Counted from the stretch's first letter, positions 44,770-54,938 are shown. The stretch is 64,000 nucleotides of DNA from Subtercola sp. PAMC28395 (GCF_018889995.1 NZ_CP076547.1:558001-622000); one strand, 5' to 3'. Made by a program: numbers and translations. The notes: generated by a model not told the origin, from the sequence alone.

Positions 44770-45756
44770 TCAGACCGCCTGCGCGAAACCGGCCGACGCG
44801 TCGGCGAGCTGCGACAGGTGCTCGGGCACGACCCAGCCCTTGCGCTGCATCGACTGTGCCCAGAGGCGGCCGGCCCGGTACGAGGAGCGCACCAGCGGGC
44901 CGGCGAGCACCCCGAGAAAGCCGATCTCCTCGGCCTCTTCTTTGAGCTCGATGAACTCATCGGGGTGCACCCAGCGGTCGACGGGCAGGTGCCGCGCCGA
45001 GGGCCGCAGGTACTGGTTCAACGTGATGATGTCGGTTCCGGCGTCGTGCAGGTCGTGCAGCGTCTGGCTGATCTCCGCGCGCTCCTCGCCCATGCCGAGA
45101 ATCAGGTTCGACTTGGTGATGAGCGACGCGGCCCGCGCCTGGGTGATGACGTCGAGCGAGCGCTCGTACCGGAAGGCCGGGCGAATGCGCTTGAAGATGC
45201 GCGGCACGGTCTCGACGTTGTGCGCGAACACCTCGGGGCGCGAGGAGAAGACCTCGCCCAGCAGGTCGGGGTTGCCCGAGAAGTCGGTCGCCAGGATCTC
45301 GACGCCAGTTCCGGGGTTCATCGCGTGGATCTGCCGCACGGTCTCGGCGTGCAGCCAGGCGCCCTCGTCGGGCAGGTCGTCGCGGGCGACGCCGGTCACG
45401 GTCGCGTAGCGCAGGTTCATCTGTACGACCGACTCGGCAACTCGGCGCGGTTCGTCGCGGTCGTAGTCGGCCGGCTTGCCGGTGTCGATCTGGCAGAAGT
45501 CGCACCGACGTGTGCACTGCGAGCCACCGATCAGGAAGGTGGCCTCACGGTCTTCCCAGCACTCGAAGATGTTCGGGCATCCGGCCTCCTGGCAGACCGT
45601 GTGCAGGCCCTCGGTCTTGACGAGGTTCTGCAGCTGCCGGTACTCGGGGCCGAACTTGGCCTTGGTCTTGATCCACTCGGGCTTACGTTCGATGGGCGTC
45701 TCGGCGTTGCGGATCTCGAGACGGAGCATCTTGCGGCCCTCTGGCACGGCGCTCAC
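44770..45756 (-). CDS. lipA: Lipoyl synthase
   Basis: 328 residues, radical SAM enzyme that inserts sulfur into octanoyl groups. Auxiliary cluster [12 protein letters not shown] and SAM cluster CTRRCDFCQ, both complete. GTG 45756 overlaps the lipB stop (GTGA), so the two are coupled; the longer frame to 46014 is lipB antiphase sequence. Confidence 0.95.
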   Translation of the reverse strand: MSAVPEGRKMLRLEIRNAETPIERKPEWIKTKAKFGPEYRQLQNLVKTEGLHTVCQEAGCPNIFECWEDREATFLIGGSQCTRRCDFCQIDTGKPADYDRDEPRRVAESVVQMNLRYATVTGVARDDLPDEGAWLHAETVRQIHAMNPGTGVEILATDFSGNPDLLGEVFSSRPEVFAHNVETVPRIFKRIRPAFRYERSLDVITQARAASLITKSNLILGMGEERAEISQTLHDLHDAGTDIITLNQYLRPSARHLPVDRWVHPDEFIELKEEAEEIGFLGVLAGPLVRSSYRAGRLWAQSMQRKGWVVPEHLSQLADASAGFAQAV

Positions 45757-46397
45757 GCGGCGACTCCTGCCGCAGCGAAGGCGTGTTCGAGCCTCGCCTG
45801 AACCGACGGCAGAACGTCGAGCGGCTCGACCTGCCTGCCCAGCACCTCGGAGATGGTCGTCACCCCGGCGTCGCGAATGCCGCACGCGATGATGCCGGCG
45901 TACGCGTCGAGGCTGTTGCTGCAGTTCAATGCGAACCCGTGCATCGTCACTCCCTCGGCCACGCGAATACCGATCGCACCGATCTTCGCCTCGCCGAAGC
46001 CGCGCTTCACCCACACGCCAGAGCGGCCCTCGACCTGGAACGCCTCGACACCCGCATCGGCCAGCACGCCGATCAGCACCTCTTCGAGCGTGCGCACGTA
46101 CCGCACCACGTCGATCGGGTCAGCGAGCCGGATGATCGGATACCCCACCAGCTGACCCGGGCCGTGCCACGTGATCTTGCCGCCGCGGTCGACGTCGATG
46201 ACCGGGGTTCCGTCGGTGGGTCGCTCAGAGACATCCGTGCGCTTGCCAGCCGTGTAGACCGATGGATGCTCGAGCAGAATCACCGTGTCGGGCAACTCCC
46301 TCGACACCACCGACCTTTGCACCGACCGCTGGAGCTCGAGACCCTCTTCGTAGGGCACCAGGCGTGCGCCGACCCCCGCATCGTGAAATTCGATCAT
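45753..46397 (-). CDS. lipB: Octanoyltransferase
   Basis: 214 residues. Transfers octanoate from ACP to lipoate-dependent enzymes. Catalytic Lys in GEAKIGAIG and Cys in [23 protein letters not shown] is the family signature. Confidence 0.94.
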   Translation of the reverse strand: MIEFHDAGVGARLVPYEEGLELQRSVQRSVVSRELPDTVILLEHPSVYTAGKRTDVSERPTDGTPVIDVDRGGKITWHGPGQLVGYPIIRLADPIDVVRYVRTLEEVLIGVLADAGVEAFQVEGRSGVWVKRGFGEAKIGAIGIRVAEGVTMHGFALNCSNSLDAYAGIIACGIRDAGVTTISEVLGRQVEPLDVLPSVQARLEHAFAAAGVAA

Positions 46398-46535
46398 GCG
46401 CTCACTCTACATTTGCTGGACTGAGTCCAACAACTTGAGCCGACAGCATCGCTCATCGGCTTCTCAGAGAAAGCTCAAAGGGTGGGCAGAGGCTCCTGCA
46501 GGGCTCCTCATCAGAACGCCCGCGAAGCTTGTGGC

Positions 46536-48044
46536 ATGTCATCCACACTCACCCCTCCTCGCAGGCCCGTCGCGGCCTCGGCTCCGGCGAGCGCATCCCG
46601 CGGCGCGTCAGCGCCAGGCGGGTCTTCGGCCAGCGGGTCATCGGCAGGCGGCCCTGCGGCCGGTCTGAGCGCCGACACTCGCACCCGGGCGAAGAACCAC
46701 CGTCGTCGCCAGACGGCTGCCGACGTGATGCAGCTGCTCTGTGTCACCTCGGTCGCAGCATCCATCGCCCTGTATCTCGCCTACGCCGGCCTCGCCGACT
46801 TCACCTCGCTGCAGGGCACGATCAACGCCTTCGGCATCATGGCGGGCCTCGCCGGCACCGACCTCATTCTGGTGATGCTCGTGCTGGCCGCGCGCGTTCC
46901 GTGGATCGACCGCACGGTGGGGCAGGATCGCGCGATCGCCCTCCACCGGGCACTCGGTAAGCCGGCCCTGTACCTGATTCTGGCCCATGGCGTGCTGCTC
47001 ACCATCAGCTACGCGATGCTCGACCAGATCGACGTCGTCGGTGAGACCGTCTCGCTGCTCTCCAGCTCCACCGAGATGCTGCTGGCCTACCTCGGGCTCG
47101 GGCTGCTGGTGCTCGTCGTCGTCACCTCGATCGTGGCCGTTCGCCGGCGCTTCGCCTACGAGGCCTGGCACCTCATCCACCTGCTCAGTTACGCCGCCGT
47201 GCTCGTCGCACTGCCCCACCAGCTGAGCACCGGCGGCGTTCTCGCTGAGGGCACTCTTCAGCGCGTGTACTGGATCGCCCTGTACGTGGCCGCGTTCGGG
47301 CTGGTTGTCGTCTATCGCTTCGCTCTGCCGATCATCCGCTCGGCGCGGCACGGCCTGCGCGTCACCTCGGTCGAGACCATCGCCCCCGGCGTCGTGTCGA
47401 TCGTCATGTCGGGCACGAAGCTCGACTCGCTCAGGGCGCAGGGCGGGCAGTACGCGGTCTGGCGGTTCTGGAGCGCGAACACCTGGTGGCACGCCCACCC
47501 CATCTCGTTCTCGGCGGTGCCCACGGCGAATGCCATCCGTATCACCGTGCGCGACCTCGGTGCGGGGTCGGCGCGCATCAGCCGCGTGCCCGTCGGCACC
47601 TCGGTGTCGATCGAGGGACCATACGGCGTCTTCACCGACCGCGCGCGAACGTCACCGTACCTCTCTGTTGTGACCGCTGGCATCGGCATCACCCCGGTGC
47701 GCGCCATGCTCGAGCACGCTTCGCTCCGCCCAGGGGAGGCCACCGTTCTGCTGCGCGCGAGCGACGAGAACGGGCAGTACCTCTGGCAGGAGGTCGCCGG
47801 CATCGCGTCGTCGACAGGCAGTTCGGCCTTCTCGATGATGGGCCACCGCCCCGCCGGAACCGACACGTGGATGTCGGAGTCGGCCATCCGCAGCGGCGTC
47901 ACCCTCGAGACGGTCTTCCCGCACCTGCACAACTCCGACCTCTACATCTGCGGGCCGCAGGCCTGGGCCGACCTTGTCGTTCAGGATGCCCGGCGAGCCG
48001 GCCTCGCAGAGAAACAGATACACCTCGAAAGGTTCGAATCATGA
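46536..48044 (+). CDS. Ferric-reductase-like transmembrane flavocytochrome
   Basis: 502 residues. Six-helix cytochrome b domain with paired heme histidines (IALHRALGKPALYLILAHG and EAWHLIHLLSYA), then an FNR-type FAD/NAD domain (HPISFSAVP, VTAGIGITPVRAML, YICGPQAW). Ser/Ala/Gly-rich N-terminus. Could reduce Fe(III), oxygen or pass electrons to the FMN-binding protein encoded next, with which it overlaps by 4 bases. Confidence 0.88.
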   Translation: MSSTLTPPRRPVAASAPASASRGASAPGGSSASGSSAGGPAAGLSADTRTRAKNHRRRQTAADVMQLLCVTSVAASIALYLAYAGLADFTSLQGTINAFGIMAGLAGTDLILVMLVLAARVPWIDRTVGQDRAIALHRALGKPALYLILAHGVLLTISYAMLDQIDVVGETVSLLSSSTEMLLAYLGLGLLVLVVVTSIVAVRRRFAYEAWHLIHLLSYAAVLVALPHQLSTGGVLAEGTLQRVYWIALYVAAFGLVVVYRFALPIIRSARHGLRVTSVETIAPGVVSIVMSGTKLDSLRAQGGQYAVWRFWSANTWWHAHPISFSAVPTANAIRITVRDLGAGSARISRVPVGTSVSIEGPYGVFTDRARTSPYLSVVTAGIGITPVRAMLEHASLRPGEATVLLRASDENGQYLWQEVAGIASSTGSSAFSMMGHRPAGTDTWMSESAIRSGVTLETVFPHLHNSDLYICGPQAWADLVVQDARRAGLAEKQIHLERFES

Positions 48045-48586
48045 GAAAGAGAGCTGTCTTCGGTTCGGTTCTGTCGTCGGCGGCTGTGCTGGCTGCAGGG
48101 TGGCAGATCGGCATGCACGAGCAGGATGCGGCGGGGCTGGCGTCCGCCGGTGCGTCGACGTCGAGCAGTGCGTCGGCTGCGACGGGGGCCTCGACCGACA
48201 CGGGTTCGGCGAGCGCGGATGGGAGCGCCGGGACCAGTGGTGGGTCTGCGTCGACGTCGGCGACAGCATCCGCAACGCCTTCGCCGTCGGCGACCACTGC
48301 GCCTGCGACCGCCCAGACCTACACCGGCTCGGTCGTCAACACGCGCTTCGGCACCATTCAGGTCTCGGTGACCGTAGCCGACGGCGCCATCACCGATGTC
48401 ACCGCGCTGAAACTCACCGACGACGACCACAAGTCGGTGCAGATCAGCGCGCGTGCCGCCCCGATTCTGCGGAGCGAGGTGCTCGCGGCCCAGTCGGCGA
48501 ACGTCGCGACGGTGAGCGGGGCAACCTATACGAGCGACGGCTACCTGCAGTCGCTGCAGTCGGCCCTCGACCAGGCCGGGCTCTAG
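48041..48586 (+). CDS. Exported FMN-binding domain protein
   Basis: 181 residues. N-terminal signal/anchor helix, a Ser/Ala/Thr linker (about 35-95), then an FMN-binding domain with the covalent flavin motif VSGATYTSDGYLQSL. It would receive electrons outside the membrane from the upstream flavocytochrome, a pattern seen in extracellular-electron-transfer systems. Start ATG overlaps the flavocytochrome stop. Confidence 0.87.
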   Translation: MRKRAVFGSVLSSAAVLAAGWQIGMHEQDAAGLASAGASTSSSASAATGASTDTGSASADGSAGTSGGSASTSATASATPSPSATTAPATAQTYTGSVVNTRFGTIQVSVTVADGAITDVTALKLTDDDHKSVQISARAAPILRSEVLAAQSANVATVSGATYTSDGYLQSLQSALDQAGL

Positions 48587-48618
48587 GGTCGCGCGCTAAG
48601 GTCGGGCCGCCCCCCCCC

Positions 48619-48699
48619 AGATCGACCAATCGTCGGCCCTCGTTCAAACCGACGCACTATTTCGCGCGGCTTGACTCAGGGCCGACGATTGGTCGATCT
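48619..48699. repeat. Stem-loop element A of an intergenic hairpin family
   Basis: Perfect 22-bp arms 48619-48640/48678-48699 with a loop containing GACGCACTATTTCGCGCGG. It sits 32 bases after the FMN-binding protein gene, preceded by a run of ten C. Confidence 0.8.
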
Positions 48700-48723
48700 C
48701 CGCGTCTTCGTCGCTGCGCAAAA

Positions 48724-48782
48724 CCGACGAACCTCAGCCCGACCGGCGCACTATTTCGCAAGGTCCGGCTGACGTTCGTCGG
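48724..48782. repeat. Stem-loop element B of the same family
   Basis: Near-perfect 21-bp arms 48724-48744/48762-48782 (two mismatches) with loop core GGCGCACTATTTCGC shared with element A although the arms are different. It is adjacent to element A. Confidence 0.75.
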
Positions 48783-48888
48783 ATTTCCGGTCTGGTGCGG
48801 CGCAGCACGTGGGCTGCACCATCCACACCAGTCGCGCGTGCCAACACCTCTTCGCCCCGGCCACCTCATGGTCGTATTGAACGTCGAC

Positions 48889-49824
48889 CTACGGCACGCG
48901 GTAGCCTGCCGTGCGGAACAGCTCGTACCACTCGGCACGAGTGAGTGGGATGCCCGACCCCAGCGCCGCGTCGGCGACACGCTGCGTCGTGGTTGTGCCC
49001 AGCACCACCTGCATGCGCGCCGGGTGGCGGGTGATCCACGCCGTTGCGATGGCGATCGGAGGAACGTCGTAGTGTGCCGCAAGCCGGTCGATCGCGGCGT
49101 TGAGCTCGGGGTACTCGGGCGAGCCTAGGAAGACGCCGTTGAAGAATCCCGCCTGGAAGGGCGACCATGCCTGAACGGTGATCTTGTTGAGGCGGCAGTA
49201 GTCGAGAATGCCACCACCGTCGATTGTCGCCGACTGGTCGACGCCAGACATGTTCGTCGCCACACCCTGGGCGACGATCGGTGCGTGGGTGATCGACAGC
49301 TGGAGCTGGTTTGCGACGATCGGCTGGCGAACGGAGGCTTTCAGAAGGTCGATCTGACGCGGAGTGTGGTTCGAGACGCCGAAGGCACGCACCTTTCCTG
49401 ACGCTTCGAGCTCGTCAAAGGCGCGGGCCACTTCGTCGGGTTCGACAAGGGCGTCTGGCCGGTGAAGCAGCAGTATGTCGATGTAGTCGGTTCGCAGTGC
49501 ACGCAACGAGTCTTCGACGCTCGACACGATGTGCTCGTACGAGAAGTCGAAGTACGGGCCTTCAGGAACAATTCCTGTCTTCGTCTGGATCGTCACCTCT
49601 TCTCGCTCTGCAGGTGTGAAACCCATCGCTGCGCCGAAACGTTCCTCGCACTCGTGCCTTCGCGAACCGTAGACATCGGCGTGGTCGAAGAAGTCGATGC
49701 CGGCATCCCGAGCAGCCCCGACGAGTGTACGAATCTCGTCGTCAGTCTTGTCGGCGATGCGCATCAAACCGAGCACGACGTTCGGGGCCGTCATTCCGGC
49801 GGGGCCAACGGGAACAGTAATCAT
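48889..49824 (-). CDS. Aldo/keto reductase
   Basis: 311 residues. Catalytic residues are recognisable: Asp/Tyr in FFDHADVYG, Lys in IQTKTGIV and His in LLLHRPD. YdhF-like subgroup; NADPH-dependent carbonyl reduction, substrate unknown. Monocistronic. Confidence 0.9.
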   Translation of the reverse strand: MITVPVGPAGMTAPNVVLGLMRIADKTDDEIRTLVGAARDAGIDFFDHADVYGSRRHECEERFGAAMGFTPAEREEVTIQTKTGIVPEGPYFDFSYEHIVSSVEDSLRALRTDYIDILLLHRPDALVEPDEVARAFDELEASGKVRAFGVSNHTPRQIDLLKASVRQPIVANQLQLSITHAPIVAQGVATNMSGVDQSATIDGGGILDYCRLNKITVQAWSPFQAGFFNGVFLGSPEYPELNAAIDRLAAHYDVPPIAIATAWITRHPARMQVVLGTTTTQRVADAALGSGIPLTRAEWYELFRTAGYRVP

Positions 49825-49931
49825 GGAGCAAGCCTTTCAGAGGGTAGAGAGGTCGAAATGCGCAGACCACGGGTGTCAGTCTAGAGAGCGTGAGTTTCTG
49901 CTGGCATTGATCTAGGACGGCCGATTCGTCT

Positions 49932-50345
49932 TCAGCCTGATCGCGGCCGACGCAGGCGAATCGGCCCCTTCGCCGTCGACGGATCTACGACCGTTCCGCC
50001 CTGCGTGATCTCCAACCGCCCCGCCGCGACGAGGCGACGGGCGGCGCGGCGCGCTGGCTCCATCAACTCACGCCAGGTTTCGCCGCCGATGGCGCGCGCC
50101 GCGTCTGACGGGCAGATCGAGGCATCCATCGCCCGCTTCTCGAGCAGGTTCTCGATGGTTCTCTCGAGCTCACGATCGGTGTCGGTGATGCCGTGTCGAC
50201 GGCACGCATCCGAGCAGTAATTCACGTTGGCCCAGTCACGAGCCCACGCGGCACGCCACGTGATCGTGCGGCCGCACGACGCGCACGTACGATCGGCACG
50301 CTCGGCCCTTTCGAGTTCTGATGCGCTTTTCCGGTGTGCCACCAT
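49932..50345 (-). CDS. DUF2256 and DUF3253 domain protein
   Basis: 137 residues. N-terminal zinc-ribbon-like DUF2256: CASCGRTITWRAAWARDW and YCSDACRRHG; C-terminal winged-helix DUF3253: ICPSDAARAIGGETWRELM and GRLEITQGGTVVDP. Widespread two-domain protein of unknown function. ATG 50345 places the first domain at the start. Confidence 0.87.
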   Translation of the reverse strand: MVAHRKSASELERAERADRTCASCGRTITWRAAWARDWANVNYCSDACRRHGITDTDRELERTIENLLEKRAMDASICPSDAARAIGGETWRELMEPARRAARRLVAAGRLEITQGGTVVDPSTAKGPIRLRRPRSG

Positions 50346-50400
50346 TCCATTCTGCGCCCCTGCGGCCGCGCTTGCCCGCGCTGCTCCCGGCGAAATCACT

Positions 50401-50471
50401 CAACCCTCGGCCGTGAGCCAAACCAACGCACTATTTCGTGCGGTTTCATCGAGGGCCGACGATTGGTCGAT
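50401..50471. repeat. Stem-loop element C, degraded third copy
   Basis: The right arm 50451-50471 is the same GAGGGCCGACGATTGGTCGA sequence as element A, and the loop core AACGCACTATTTCGTGCGGTT is conserved, but the left arm is degenerate. It overlaps the end of the gene at 50446-50895. Confidence 0.7.
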
Positions 50472-50895
50472 TCGAAACGGCGACAGCAAGCACATAGGCC
50501 GCGGCGCTGAAGACGACGGAGGCCATCATTACGAGCAGCAAAGCCTCCCAGTATCCGAACAGCGCAATGGGCAGCACCGCAAAGAAAGTCGAACCCAACA
50601 CGACCAGCCCGAATCGAATCCAATAAGGGTGCCGTCGAAACTTGAGGCTGGCGAGATACGCGATGATTCCGCCAGTGGCCGACAGCGGTCCGATGAAGAG
50701 TCCGATGATTCCGGCGAGAACTGCCGTCGTCCACGTCCACGGCGACACCCCACCGCTTCTCGTAACCTCAAGAACTAGTTCAATGACGAATGCGGCCGCG
50801 CCACCCAGAGGGATCGACAAGACAGGGATCACCTTGACGATGTGTGGGCGCAGGCTGAATCTGTCTACGCCCGCACCAGCCCGTTGCTCAACCAT
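50446..50895 (-). CDS. Hypothetical four-helix membrane protein
   Basis: 149 residues with about four hydrophobic helices (VIPVLSIPLGGAAAFVIEL, TTAVLAGIIGLFIGPL, FGLVVLGSTFFAVLPIALFG, LLLVMMASVVFSAAAYVLA). Its last codons fall inside repeat element C. The start overlaps the stop of the gene at 50888-51130 by 8 bases. No named family; it sits at the end of the toxin locus and could be an immunity or envelope protein. Confidence 0.55.
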   Translation of the reverse strand: MVEQRAGAGVDRFSLRPHIVKVIPVLSIPLGGAAAFVIELVLEVTRSGGVSPWTWTTAVLAGIIGLFIGPLSATGGIIAYLASLKFRRHPYWIRFGLVVLGSTFFAVLPIALFGYWEALLLVMMASVVFSAAAYVLAVAVSNRPIVGPR

Positions 50896-51130
50896 GCTTT
50901 CCCTTGATCGCTTCGTCTTCTGGAGCGTCACGCGGATTGTTCCTCATCCAAATTGGAACTGCAGCAAACGCCAAGAGGATTGGGACGTGAAACGTCATGA
51001 GCAGCGCCACACGGATCCCAAAAATAAGCAGCACTATTCCCGCAATGACCCACACCGCAGCTATGGAGAAAAGCACAACCGCCAGAACCCGGAGCCGTTT
51101 CCTTAGAAGCACGTTTCGACCGATTTTCAT
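50888..51130 (-). CDS. Hypothetical small two-helix membrane protein
   Basis: 80 residues, with two hydrophobic helices (VLAVVLFSIAAVWVIAGIV and a second at about 40-62) and a charged C-terminal tail. It is co-directional with the RHS locus. No family recognised. Confidence 0.5.
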   Translation of the reverse strand: MKIGRNVLLRKRLRVLAVVLFSIAAVWVIAGIVLLIFGIRVALLMTFHVPILLAFAAVPIWMRNNPRDAPEDEAIKGKHG

Positions 51131-51381
51131 ATCTTCGCTACCAATCGAAACCGTGGGCTTACCGCCCTCGATTCCGAGTGTTGCACCATCGACTTCGCGT
51201 TCTTGGACATTGCCTCGGTCATGCCACGAGCGGCGGCACGTGCGATAGCCGCCTGAGCAACGGCTGCAATCCAATGGAGACTCCGTAAGAACTTGAAACA
51301 GATGCAGCGTCCGGCTCACCAACGACAAATTCTGTTGATGAGGGAACCCCACCAATATTGCAGCCACCACAGTCAACTTTC
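51131..51381 (-). other. Stretch with conflicting coding fragments, possible decayed gene
   Basis: On the minus strand one frame reads VDCGGCNIGGVPSSTEFVVG and, past a shift, another reads WIAAVAQAAIARAAARGMTE with SKNAKSMV before a stop. Each looks protein-like but no frame is open throughout with a start. A small gene broken by a frameshift, or an old toxin tip, is possible. Confidence 0.35.
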
Positions 51382-51675
51382 TCAGTACGCATCGAACAGC
51401 TTGATGCGATGGTCGACATCTTCGATCCGACTCCACGGCATGTACCGCGGCGGGGGCCCGTGCAGAAAAGGGCGCACAACGCATCGAACCATGAAAACAA
51501 CGAAATTCTGATCCAGCCAACCAAGCCAATGCCCTAACGTCGCTCCGCGCGCGTCTAGGGAATAGCCAACAAATAGCCACGCAATAAATCCCAGGGGTAT
51601 GCGAAGCCACAACGCTAACGAACGGACTATGAGAAGGGTCAGGGCGCCGACCCAGTTGAGGCGCGACATTTCCAT
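51382..51675 (-). CDS. Hypothetical membrane protein downstream of orphan RHS
   Basis: 97 residues; hydrophobic N-terminal region (VGALTLLIVRSLALWL and IPLGFIAWLFVGYSL) and a basic, aromatic C-terminus. Excellent ribosome-binding site (AGGAGGG) before ATG 51675, located in the end of the preceding frame, so translation is coupled. Unknown family. Confidence 0.6.
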   Translation of the reverse strand: MEMSRLNWVGALTLLIVRSLALWLRIPLGFIAWLFVGYSLDARGATLGHWLGWLDQNFVVFMVRCVVRPFLHGPPPRYMPWSRIEDVDHRIKLFDAY

Positions 51676-51893
51676 TAGAACCCTCCTCGGAAGTTCTCGA
51701 TGCGATCGCCCTGTGGATTCAGCCCAGAGAACCCAGCCAATGGGCTGAATAGGTCATTTTCTGCGTGATTTTCGGCAGATACAAAATTCAATTTACCCGC
51801 ACCTCGAATTCCTAGCAGGATGACCGACATTCCCGTAGTGATCGCAGAGACCCATTGCGCCCGTCGGCTAACGGCATGTCCTTTCCGGCTCAA
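51675..51893 (-). CDS. Hypothetical small protein with one membrane segment
   Basis: About 72 residues; a hydrophobic stretch WVSAITTGMSVILLGI followed by a polar tail. The proposed TTG at 51893 overlaps the upstream TGA (TTGA). Its stop overlaps the ATG of the next gene, which argues for a real coupled frame. A weak case otherwise. Confidence 0.4.
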   Translation of the reverse strand: MSRKGHAVSRRAQWVSAITTGMSVILLGIRGAGKLNFVSAENHAENDLFSPLAGFSGLNPQGDRIENFRGGF

Positions 51894-52534
51894 GATCGAT
51901 ACCCTAGAGCTCCATCGATTCGATTTAAGATCGTGGTGGCGCCTCGCTGGGTCGTGCCCGTGATACCGAAGAGCCATCGGGATGCTGGGCGAATCGCGAG
52001 CTCGGCACGTGCCCCGTCTTCCGCCTGAAATTCAACGATAACGCCGGTCTCGGGCAAACCTTGTATTCGGAACTTGGTCGTTCGTATCGCAATGATCGAA
52101 CTCTTTGCGATTCGGAAATTTGGATTGCTCGTTCGCATCGACAACGCACCCCAAAAAGTCAACCCAGATTCGTCTGCGCGCACTGACGCCCAGAGTTCAT
52201 GAGTACCTGCGTAGATTTCTTTGCCCAGTACTCTCGCACTTGGCGAAATCCCTACCCTGCTGAGATTGCCCTGGAGCGATGTGAACACGTGTGCGGCGGC
52301 GTCAGCCCTGCGAAGCCGGATGTTTCTTACGACGACAGGTAGGCCAAAAAACAGCAATGTTAAGAGTGCTGATCCAAACATCGCGAAGAAGGTGATGCCA
52401 ACAACGTCGGGCCTTCCGTGCGAGAATGCCTGAATCATCCTCAGGAGAAAGACGAGGCCGAAGATTGTGTACGCAAGAGAAACGCCCAGCGTACTCAGGG
52501 CGTCTCGACGCCTCTCCTGCAAAGAATCGTTCAC
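51890..52534 (-). CDS. Hypothetical two-helix membrane protein, candidate immunity of the orphan RHS tip
   Basis: 214 residues from GTG 52534, which has AAGGCGG just upstream. Two adjacent membrane helices (about residues 15-65), then a cytoplasmic domain of about 140 residues with [15 protein letters not shown] near the end. It directly follows the orphan RHS cassette, the usual place of an immunity gene. The displaced RHS frame overlaps its 5' half, suggesting that frame is not used to its end. Confidence 0.6.
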   Translation of the reverse strand: MNDSLQERRRDALSTLGVSLAYTIFGLVFLLRMIQAFSHGRPDVVGITFFAMFGSALLTLLFFGLPVVVRNIRLRRADAAAHVFTSLQGNLSRVGISPSARVLGKEIYAGTHELWASVRADESGLTFWGALSMRTSNPNFRIAKSSIIAIRTTKFRIQGLPETGVIVEFQAEDGARAELAIRPASRWLFGITGTTQRGATTILNRIDGALGYRS

Positions 52535-54938
52535 AAATTGCCGCCTTACTAGATTGATCAGCGCATTTCCATACTCTAAATATGACTGTCCATGACGTCC
52601 GTCCACCCTTGCCTGCGCCAGTCGTGTCGATGGCCAGTCCAGTTAACCCGAGCGCCCAGTTTGCAGCTTTAGCCCACACATCAAGGTGCTTCGCGCCATT
52701 CACGACGTCCGTGCCAAGAACCCCCAAAGCCAGTCCTGCAATGCCGACTCGACAACCAACCGTATTGGCGTCGAGGATGCAATCCATGGCCGTAGAAGCG
52801 ACACCGGCTGCAGCACCCCAGCTCAGTGCAGCGGCGGCGATCTCGGGCTGTCCCGCCTGGGCAGCAGCCCAAGCGACCGGCAGCGATCCCGCACTGATCG
52901 TCGCGAGGGAGGCTGAAAGCGTTCTATATTGCTGAATCGAAAATGAATTTGTATTCGTCAAAGCGAGTTGAGTAGGCAATCCAGCCGTGCTGCGCGAATT
53001 CCACACAGACCTCGACGCGCTGCCGCGACTAGCTCGCAATCCACCCATCAATCCGCCGTAGCCACACCCACTCCCGCATTCAATTCGGTATCCCGACAGG
53101 TCGTACTTGTTGACGGGGTCGTTCGGGTAGTTGTAGGCGTTGGCGTTGCCGCCTTCCACCGCATCGACACCGAGGAACCGGCCCAAAGCGGCGACGTACT
53201 GCCGGGCACCCATCTCGACCGTCGCGATCGAACCCTGGTGCTCGTAGAGTTTGTCGTTGCCGCCCAACCAGCCATAATCCGCAGCCCCCGGCAGCGTGTC
53301 AGGTACCGTGCCGTCGCTGGCCGTCGTACCGATGACACCGGTCGCGCTGATCGGTTGACCGTACGGGTCGTAACGGTACACGGATGACCGAACCCCAGCC
53401 TGGGTCGCGGTCACCACCGTGTCACCATGAATGTTCGGGTACGACCACACCTGATCACCCGTTGCCGGGATCAGAACGGTGACGCCGCCAGGGAGGGCGA
53501 GCATCCGCGACACCGCCGCCGTGCCCTCACGCACCATGATGGGTGAGCTGCCGCCACCGGCGTACAAGTAGAACACCGTACTCGTGCCCGTACCAGCACC
53601 CGTGCCGGGAACAACCGTGGTTCGGGAGACGATCCGGTCGGTCTGATCGCGCAGGTACGTCACCGTCGTACCATCCGTGACACCACCGGTCAGCGTCGTC
53701 GTCACGTGACGGTTCACCGCGTCATACCCCAGAGTCTGATCAGCCAGGGTCTTCATGTTGCCGTGACTGTCATAGACCAGCTTCGCCGCAGGCAGGGCGG
53801 TGTTCGTCGTGTCAGCACCCGACACCGGGTTCGTGACCGTGCTCGAGGTCAACTGATCGGCGTTGTTGTAACAATACGCCGTCGACGTTGTCACACCACC
53901 GAACACATCCGTGAGGCTCGTGCGGTTACCGTCCATGCCCGCCTTCGTGTTCACCCCACACCCGCCGGTCGCGGCGAACCCATAGGTGAGCGTGTGCCCG
54001 GCCGTTGACGCTGTGATCAGCCGGCCCGCACCGTCATACCCGTAGGTCGACACGGCAGCGGTCGCCGTACCGTCTTGGGTGCTGTCTTTCAACACCCGGC
54101 CCGCCTGCGACCGCGCGACCGTGTCACTGAGGCCCGGCTGGCCGGCAGCGAATGACCACGACAGACCCACCGTCGCACCGACACTGTTACGGGTGATGGC
54201 CTGTAACGCCGAACCATTACCTGCGTTGCCGGCACCCGAAGGGTACGACACAGACGTGAGTTGCCCTGTCGCGTCATACGCAGGCACGGCGATCACGTTC
54301 GCGCCGTCTTTCACCTGGGTGACCTGCCCGTCGACGTTGAACGTCGCCGACTGCACACTCGCCGTGCCGCCCGCGGGGAGCACCGATGTCGACGTCACCT
54401 GGCCGAGCGTGTTGTACGTCGGCGTCGTGACCGTATTCCACACATCGGTGTACGACACTGTACGACCCAGGAGATCGATTGTGGTGCTGATCTTGCCACC
54501 TGTCGTCGTGGCCGAGAGCGAGTCATCTGTCGACCATCCAACCAGAGGATTACCGGTCGGCACACCCGCGGCCGAATACGTACCCTCGGCCGTGTACCCG
54601 TTCGTCACTGTTCGGATCGTCGTCTGCGCACCGTACGGAGGATACGTCGTCTTGGTCACCTGGCCACGAGCGTTGTAGGTGACACACTGCCACCCCGAAT
54701 CAGCGGATGCCCGCGACCCGGCAACCCGGCCGAACGCGTCGTACACCACACTCGAGACGATGTTCCCACCGCCCGCAGTCGTCGGCGAAGGAGTCGTCGT
54801 GCTCTGCAGCATGCCGTACTGCTTCGTACCCAACGGCACCCCGCACACCGGCGTCGTGAGCGCCGGCGAGAACGACGCCTCATACCCACCGTTATCGGAG
54901 TAGTACGCATACGTGTAACCCGCGTTGGCCGCACGCAT
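52302..54938 (-). pseudogene. Orphan RHS C-terminal cassette with alternative toxin tip
   Basis: Begins with RHS core sequence identical to residues from about 1559 of the large RHS protein and lacks signal peptide, PA14 domains and the rest. Residues 1-613 repeat the core up to the divergence point after [15 protein letters not shown]; residues beyond are a different tip, rich in Ala/Gly helices ([17 protein letters not shown]). The frame runs 233 bases into the next gene; the tip frame may be shifted near 52600, since another frame has a stop at 52576-52578. Not secreted as it stands, it could act after recombination into the main gene. Confidence 0.75.
53100..54934 (-). repeat. RHS-core repeat, copy 1 (orphan)
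   Basis: About 1.8 kb matching 56205-58039 at a constant offset of 3105 with no gap. Near identity for most of the length, then scattered differences from about 53210 down to the tip boundary. The upper boundary is sharp at 54934/58039. Confidence 0.9.
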
